64,000 nt of DNA from Paenibacillus tyrphae. Lineage in GTDB: Bacteria; Bacillota; Bacilli; Paenibacillales; NBRC-103111. The notes beneath the pieces are model-generated. The model did no database searches and was not told where the DNA came from. It was given only the letters and a program-made list of their open reading frames with translations. The first letter of the stretch is position 1. Every line of letters starts with the position of its first letter. Location: contig NZ_JNVM01000016.1 in assembly GCF_000722545.1 (NCBI RefSeq), positions 62,001-126,000 of the forward strand, given 5' to 3'. Below are positions 60,768 through 64,000 of the stretch, one piece after another. Made by a program: the position numbers and the translations under genes.

Positions 60768-60790
60768 AAGCACCCTCGCGGTGCTTTTTT
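60768..60790 (+). terminator. Second tandem terminator
   Basis: AGCACC/GGTGCT (60769-60774 and 60780-60785) with a CTCGC loop, then six T. It lies 16 bases after the first. Confidence 0.85.
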
Positions 60791-60851
60791 CTTTTCCCGT
60801 CGTTATATGGTAAAATGAAGAAATCAATGTAAATGGAAGGCGGGAGCTGCC

Positions 60852-61358
60852 ATGCGCATCGGAATCGTATCCGATACTCATATGTTCAGCCGGGCCAGAG
60901 CGCTGCCGGAGCCGCTTGTTCAAGGCTTGCAGGGGGTCGATCTGATTCTGCATGCGGGAGATTGGGTGGACGAGGCCGTGTGCGATCTGTTTGAGGCGTT
61001 GGCCCCCGTTGACGGGATTGCCGGCAACAACGACGGTATGGACATCGTTAGACGCTTCGGCCGCCGCAAGCTCCTCGAGCTCGGCGGGTACCGTATCGGG
61101 ATGGTGCACGGCCACGGCGGCCGTTCTACGCCCGATACGGCTTACGAATCCTTCCGCGATGCGGAAGGGAACGGGACGGCGGACATCGTGCTGTTCGGCC
61201 ACTCGCATATCCCTTACAAAGAAGAACACGGGGGCATGCTGCTGTTCAATCCCGGATCGCCGACCGATAAGCGCCGGCAGCCCCGGTATTCCTATGGTAT
61301 CCTTCAGCTCGGAGACCGGGTGGAGGCCGACCATTATTTTTTTGATAAAACCAATTGA
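60852..61358 (+). CDS. YfcE/MJ0936-family metallophosphoesterase (YsnB-like)
   Basis: 168 residues. The phosphoesterase motifs are in order: GIVSDTHMF, HAGDWVDE, IAGNNDG, MVHGHGG and FGHSHIPY, giving a complete two-metal site. The size matches B. subtilis YsnB. Substrates of this family are small phosphodiesters. GGAAGGCGGGAG precedes ATG 60852. brxC follows after 22 bases. Confidence 0.92.
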   Translation: MRIGIVSDTHMFSRARALPEPLVQGLQGVDLILHAGDWVDEAVCDLFEALAPVDGIAGNNDGMDIVRRFGRRKLLELGGYRIGMVHGHGGRSTPDTAYESFRDAEGNGTADIVLFGHSHIPYKEEHGGMLLFNPGSPTDKRRQPRYSYGILQLGDRVEADHYFFDKTN

Positions 61359-61380
61359 TTCAAGAGACGGAGGAAGCGAC

Positions 61381-61722
61381 ATGGCACAGTGGAAAGAAAT
61401 TACAACGAACGAAGAATGGGAACAGCTTTTAACGGCGACGACGGAACAGCCGATCGTTGTGCTCAAGCATAGCACGGCATGCCCGGTCAGCTTCAATGCG
61501 CTGCAGGAATACGAGGCTTATCTCGGAAAAACGCCGAACCCGGATGTCGAGTATGTATTGGTCAAGGTGATCGAGTCCCGTCCGGTGTCCAATCAAATTG
61601 CCGAGGATACGGGCGTAAAGCACGCTTCGCCGCAAATTTTATATATCAAGAACAAAGAAACGATTTGGAATACGTCGCACTGGGCGATTACCGAAGAACA
61701 TATGACCGCCGTATTGAACTAA
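61381..61722 (+). CDS. brxC: Bacillithiol-system redox protein BrxC (YtxJ)
   Basis: A 113-residue thioredoxin-fold protein. VLKHSTACPVSFNA carries the single active Cys34 of the T/A-CP motif, and HASPQILYIK holds the cis-proline. YtxJ/BrxC is a monothiol bacilliredoxin involved in de-bacillithiolation. ACGGAGG precedes ATG 61381. Its presence implies that the organism makes bacillithiol. Confidence 0.92.
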   Translation: MAQWKEITTNEEWEQLLTATTEQPIVVLKHSTACPVSFNALQEYEAYLGKTPNPDVEYVLVKVIESRPVSNQIAEDTGVKHASPQILYIKNKETIWNTSHWAITEEHMTAVLN

Positions 61723-61761
61723 AGCCGGCAAACCGAGGCTAAGGAAAGGGGAACGACCGCT

Positions 61762-62583
61762 ATGGGAGTGACGCCGTTTGCGTTTTTTTCCGGCGCATTG
61801 TTTGCGCGCAAGCTATGCTACGTCTATCTTCCCCCGAGCTATAACGAGTCTGAGGACACCCGCTACCCGGTTATTTATTTGCTTCACGGGCTATACGGGA
61901 ACGAAACGAGCTGGAGCGTGAAAGGAAATGCCGAGCAAACGATCGAAAAGCTTATGGCTTCCGATGACCTTCGCGAAAGCATTGTAGTCATGGTCAGCGA
62001 CGGAGGTTACGGACACGGCACGTTTTACGTCAACTGGTTTGACGGCTCGGGACGCTTCGAGGATTATTTCTTGTACGATCTTATTCCTGCGATCGACCGC
62101 GAGTTTCGCACGATTGCAGCTCCTTCCCATAGAGCTCTCTGCGGCCTGTCCATGGGCGGCTACGGTTCGTTCGTGCTGGCACTGCGCAATCCGCACCTTT
62201 TCGGATCGGCGGCTAGTATCGCCGGCGCGCTTATGTCCGCCGGCCTCATGACCGAAGCGTTCCTTCGTACGGATGTGTGCCGGATGATCGGACCCGCACA
62301 CGGGCCTTACGCGCAAGAGCTGGATTTGCACGTGCTGGCTGCACGGAGGGTGAAGGAAGAAGTCCGTCCCGCACTTCATTTCAACTGCGGGACGGCGGAC
62401 TCGTTATTCCCGCTCAACTCCGCTTATCAGGCGCTGCTGAAGCAGATCGGCTACTCGCACGAGTATATGGAATTCGAAGGGGATCACAATTGGGAGTATT
62501 TCGGAGGGCATCTGCCTGAGGCACTCCGGTTCATCGAGCGCTGTTTCGCTGGATCGGTGCCAAAGCATACTCCGGCGGTTTGA
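61762..62583 (+). CDS. Alpha/beta-hydrolase esterase (esterase D/antigen 85-like)
   Basis: 273 residues, no signal peptide. YLPPSYNESEDTRYPVIYLLHGLYG opens the fold; the nucleophile elbow is GLSMGGYG, the acid is in CGTADSLF, and the His is in GDHNWEYFG, so the triad is complete. Similar to the putative esterases of the EstA/FrmB group. GGAAAGGGG precedes ATG 61762. Substrate unknown. Confidence 0.88.
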   Translation: MGVTPFAFFSGALFARKLCYVYLPPSYNESEDTRYPVIYLLHGLYGNETSWSVKGNAEQTIEKLMASDDLRESIVVMVSDGGYGHGTFYVNWFDGSGRFEDYFLYDLIPAIDREFRTIAAPSHRALCGLSMGGYGSFVLALRNPHLFGSAASIAGALMSAGLMTEAFLRTDVCRMIGPAHGPYAQELDLHVLAARRVKEEVRPALHFNCGTADSLFPLNSAYQALLKQIGYSHEYMEFEGDHNWEYFGGHLPEALRFIERCFAGSVPKHTPAV

Positions 62584-62595
62584 CAACCAGTATTG

Positions 62596-62658
62596 AAAAG
62601 CCCGCCGTCTACCGTGGATGAAATGCATCATTTCATCGCTGTAGACAGGCGGGCTTTT
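62596..62658. terminator. Long bidirectional terminator
   Basis: AAAAGCCCGCC-GTCTAC outside and ATGAAATG-CAT-CATTTCAT inside form a hairpin of more than 20 pairs; both ends have four T. It lies between the esterase gene and the convergent kinase gene. Confidence 0.92.
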
Positions 62659-62672
62659 GTATACCCAGAGCG

Positions 62673-64000
62673 TTAATTCAATCCGGCAGCCACAGCGCCC
62701 TCATGGATCGTGCCCGGCCCTTTTTTACGCAAGTGCACGGTAAACGTCGTTCCCTTCCCCGGATCGGAATGGCACTCCACGCATCCTCCGTAATGCTGAA
62801 GATAATTTTGCACGATATGCAGACCGAGACCGGAATTCGTGACGTCGGATTTGGTGGAGAAGCCTTTTTCGAATATGTTTAACCGATCCTCTTCCTTGAC
62901 ATAGGAGCCGGAATTAAATACGGAAATCGTATACCGGTCTTCGGCTTCTTCGATCGTCAGGCGAACGGTGCGCAGCAAGTCGTCGGCCGGTATGGCCTCC
63001 ACGGCATTCTTCAGCAGATTGTGCATAATGCTGGAGAAATAACAGATCGGCAGCGTTAACTCTTCGAACGTGCAGTCAAGCTTCCCGGCGACCTGCAGAT
63101 CGATTTTCTCCGCGATGCAGATAAGCGACAGATTGCTCAGAACGACGCCGAGCACCGGAAATTCAACCGATCCGATGACCGATTGCTGCACGATCTCTTT
63201 GCACCAGACGGAAATATATTCCTTCGCCATATCGAACTTGTTCATCATCAGCAGAGCATGAACGGTTTGCACATTGTTGATCAGCTCGTGCTGCGCTTTG
63301 CGTATATTCAGCATGGTCGCTTCCGCAGACTGCACCCAGCGTTCTTTCTCGTCAAGCTGCAGACGGATGTTTTTCTCCTGCTCCTCCATGAGCTGCAGCT
63401 TGTAATCTTTGTATTTGAGATGGTCGTACAGCTTGGAATTTTCGATCAGCATTGCGACCTCCGCGGCAAGCAGCTTGAGCGTGTCGAGACGCTCTTCTTG
63501 AAATACATGGCTGGCGAGGCTGTTCTCCAAATAAAGCGCGCCGATCAGAATGCTCTGCTTAAGAATAGGCACGCAAAGAATCGATTTGGGCTGCTGCGTC
63601 AAAATGTAGGCGTCCCGGGCGAAGATGTCCGAGACTGCCGCATCGTGCAAAAGCACCGTTTCGCCGGTCCGGGCGGCATACTGTATCACCGTAACGGCCG
63701 CGCTGCGGCAATCGTCCAAAGAGGCCGAATGCAGCGACTCGAACGGGGTGTGGAGCGCCTTTTCCACTTCGACGAACAGCCGGCCGTTCCGTTCAAGCAC
63801 GAGGAGTCCTTTGTCCGCACCCGCATTTTCCAGCAGGATCGTCATGATGCTTTCGAGCATCTGTTGGAATACGGCTTCGTTCGAGATGGCTTGAGACGCT
63901 TTCATCATACAGGAGAGGTCGATCGTCGATTCCCCGGCCTGTGCCCTGCTGAGCAAGGACGGATAGCGGTCGTCGAGATCGGATACCTTCCGGTTGGCGC
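62673..64000 (-). CDS. C-terminal GAF-histidine kinase part of a multi-domain signalling protein (5' end outside window)
   Basis: The minus-strand frame is open to the window edge: codons before the TTG at 63956 continue as a segment ending RYPSLLSRAQAGESTIDL. What is seen: the linker DLSCMMKASQAIS, a GAF domain (about 63870-63430), a coiled coil, an H-box region AQHELINNVQTVHALL, N-box NLLKNAVEAI and GLGLHIVQNYL. The linker and GAF resemble the trifunctional Ser/Thr kinase-ATPase-histidine kinase proteins of cyanobacteria and Paenibacillus, often over 1,500 residues. The G1 box reads FNSGSY rather than DxGxG, as in some SpoOB-type kinases. Confidence 0.85.
   Translation of the reverse strand, partial: ANRKVSDLDDRYPSLLSRAQAGESTIDLSCMMKASQAISNEAVFQQMLESIMTILLENAGADKGLLVLERNGRLFVEVEKALHTPFESLHSASLDDCRSAAVTVIQYAARTGETVLLHDAAVSDIFARDAYILTQQPKSILCVPILKQSILIGALYLENSLASHVFQEERLDTLKLLAAEVAMLIENSKLYDHLKYKDYKLQLMEEQEKNIRLQLDEKERWVQSAEATMLNIRKAQHELINNVQTVHALLMMNKFDMAKEYISVWCKEIVQQSVIGSVEFPVLGVVLSNLSLICIAEKIDLQVAGKLDCTFEELTLPICYFSSIMHNLLKNAVEAIPADDLLRTVRLTIEEAEDRYTISVFNSGSYVKEEDRLNIFEKGFSTKSDVTNSGLGLHIVQNYLQHYGGCVECHSDPGKGTTFTVHLRKKGPGTIHEGAVAAGLN

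Overview
The window looks like chromosomal DNA of an endospore-forming, low-copy Firmicute of the Paenibacillaceae type. Supporting signs are spore and sporulation genes (spoVK, tlp, a YhcN/YlaJ lipoprotein, a Spo0E-type phosphatase, kapB), GlnR-controlled glutamine synthetase, the LexA/YneA pair, the bacillithiol-linked protein BrxC, the MrfA/MrfB repair pair, strong AGGAGG ribosome binding sites with frequent TTG/GTG starts, and no outer-membrane genes. Codon use is moderately GC-rich. No rRNA, tRNA, CRISPR array, insertion sequence or prophage was seen. The genus is an inference.

Layout. 1-7.6 kb: end of a HAD phosphatase gene, then spoVK, a GNAT gene, a 53-residue gene and hflX-ynbB-glnR-glnA, an order known from Bacillus subtilis but with extra genes after spoVK; glnRA has a clean GlnR box and sigma-A promoter. 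7.6-9.2 kb: divergent lexA and yneA-ynzC with three LexA boxes. 9.4-16.7 kb: a membrane protein, a HAD hydrolase, mtnD, metH, rnz and tlp. 16.8-20.8 kb: LrgA/LrgB-like membrane pair, then an OlsB-like N-acyltransferase, an LpxL/HtrB-like acyltransferase and a YfhP-like membrane hydrolase, preceded by a possible PhoP box.

21.5-30.0 kb: a tightly packed run (mrfA, mrfB, an Fpg/Nei glycosylase, nfo, a small receiver-like cREC gene, a YlmA-like ATPase, two methyltransferases). It starts at a good sigma-A promoter whose spacer holds a near-consensus LexA box, suggesting SOS control of a repair operon. 30.1-41.8 kb: a Tad/Flp pilus operon (TadZ, TadA, TadB, TadC, Flp1-like pilin, three TadE/TadG-like proteins, prepilin peptidase) ending with an FHA protein and a PP2C phosphatase. 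A short promoter-plus-terminator unit lies upstream and may be an attenuator or a small RNA.

41.9-49.6 kb: three ABC-F ATPases (YfmM-, YfmR/Uup- and YkpA-like) interleaved with a Dabb protein, a DUF2269 membrane protein, an ASCH protein and an M42 peptidase. 50.0-52.9 kb: thioredoxin-like protein, kapB, a multi-TM histidine kinase and its NarL-type regulator. 53.0-62.6 kb: an oxidoreductase, a TRIC-like channel, spore and signalling genes, a YodB-like HxlR regulator, purT, an AIM24-family protein, a YsnB-like phosphodiesterase, brxC and an esterase. 62.7-64 kb: the C-terminal GAF/histidine-kinase end of a protein that continues beyond the right edge, probably a giant Ser/Thr kinase-ATPase-histidine kinase.

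The most interesting regions are the putative SOS-controlled repair operon with its cREC gene, the OlsB-like/LpxL-like lipid pair in a Gram-positive, the leader of the Tad operon with its phospho-signalling tail, and kapB beside a membrane kinase.
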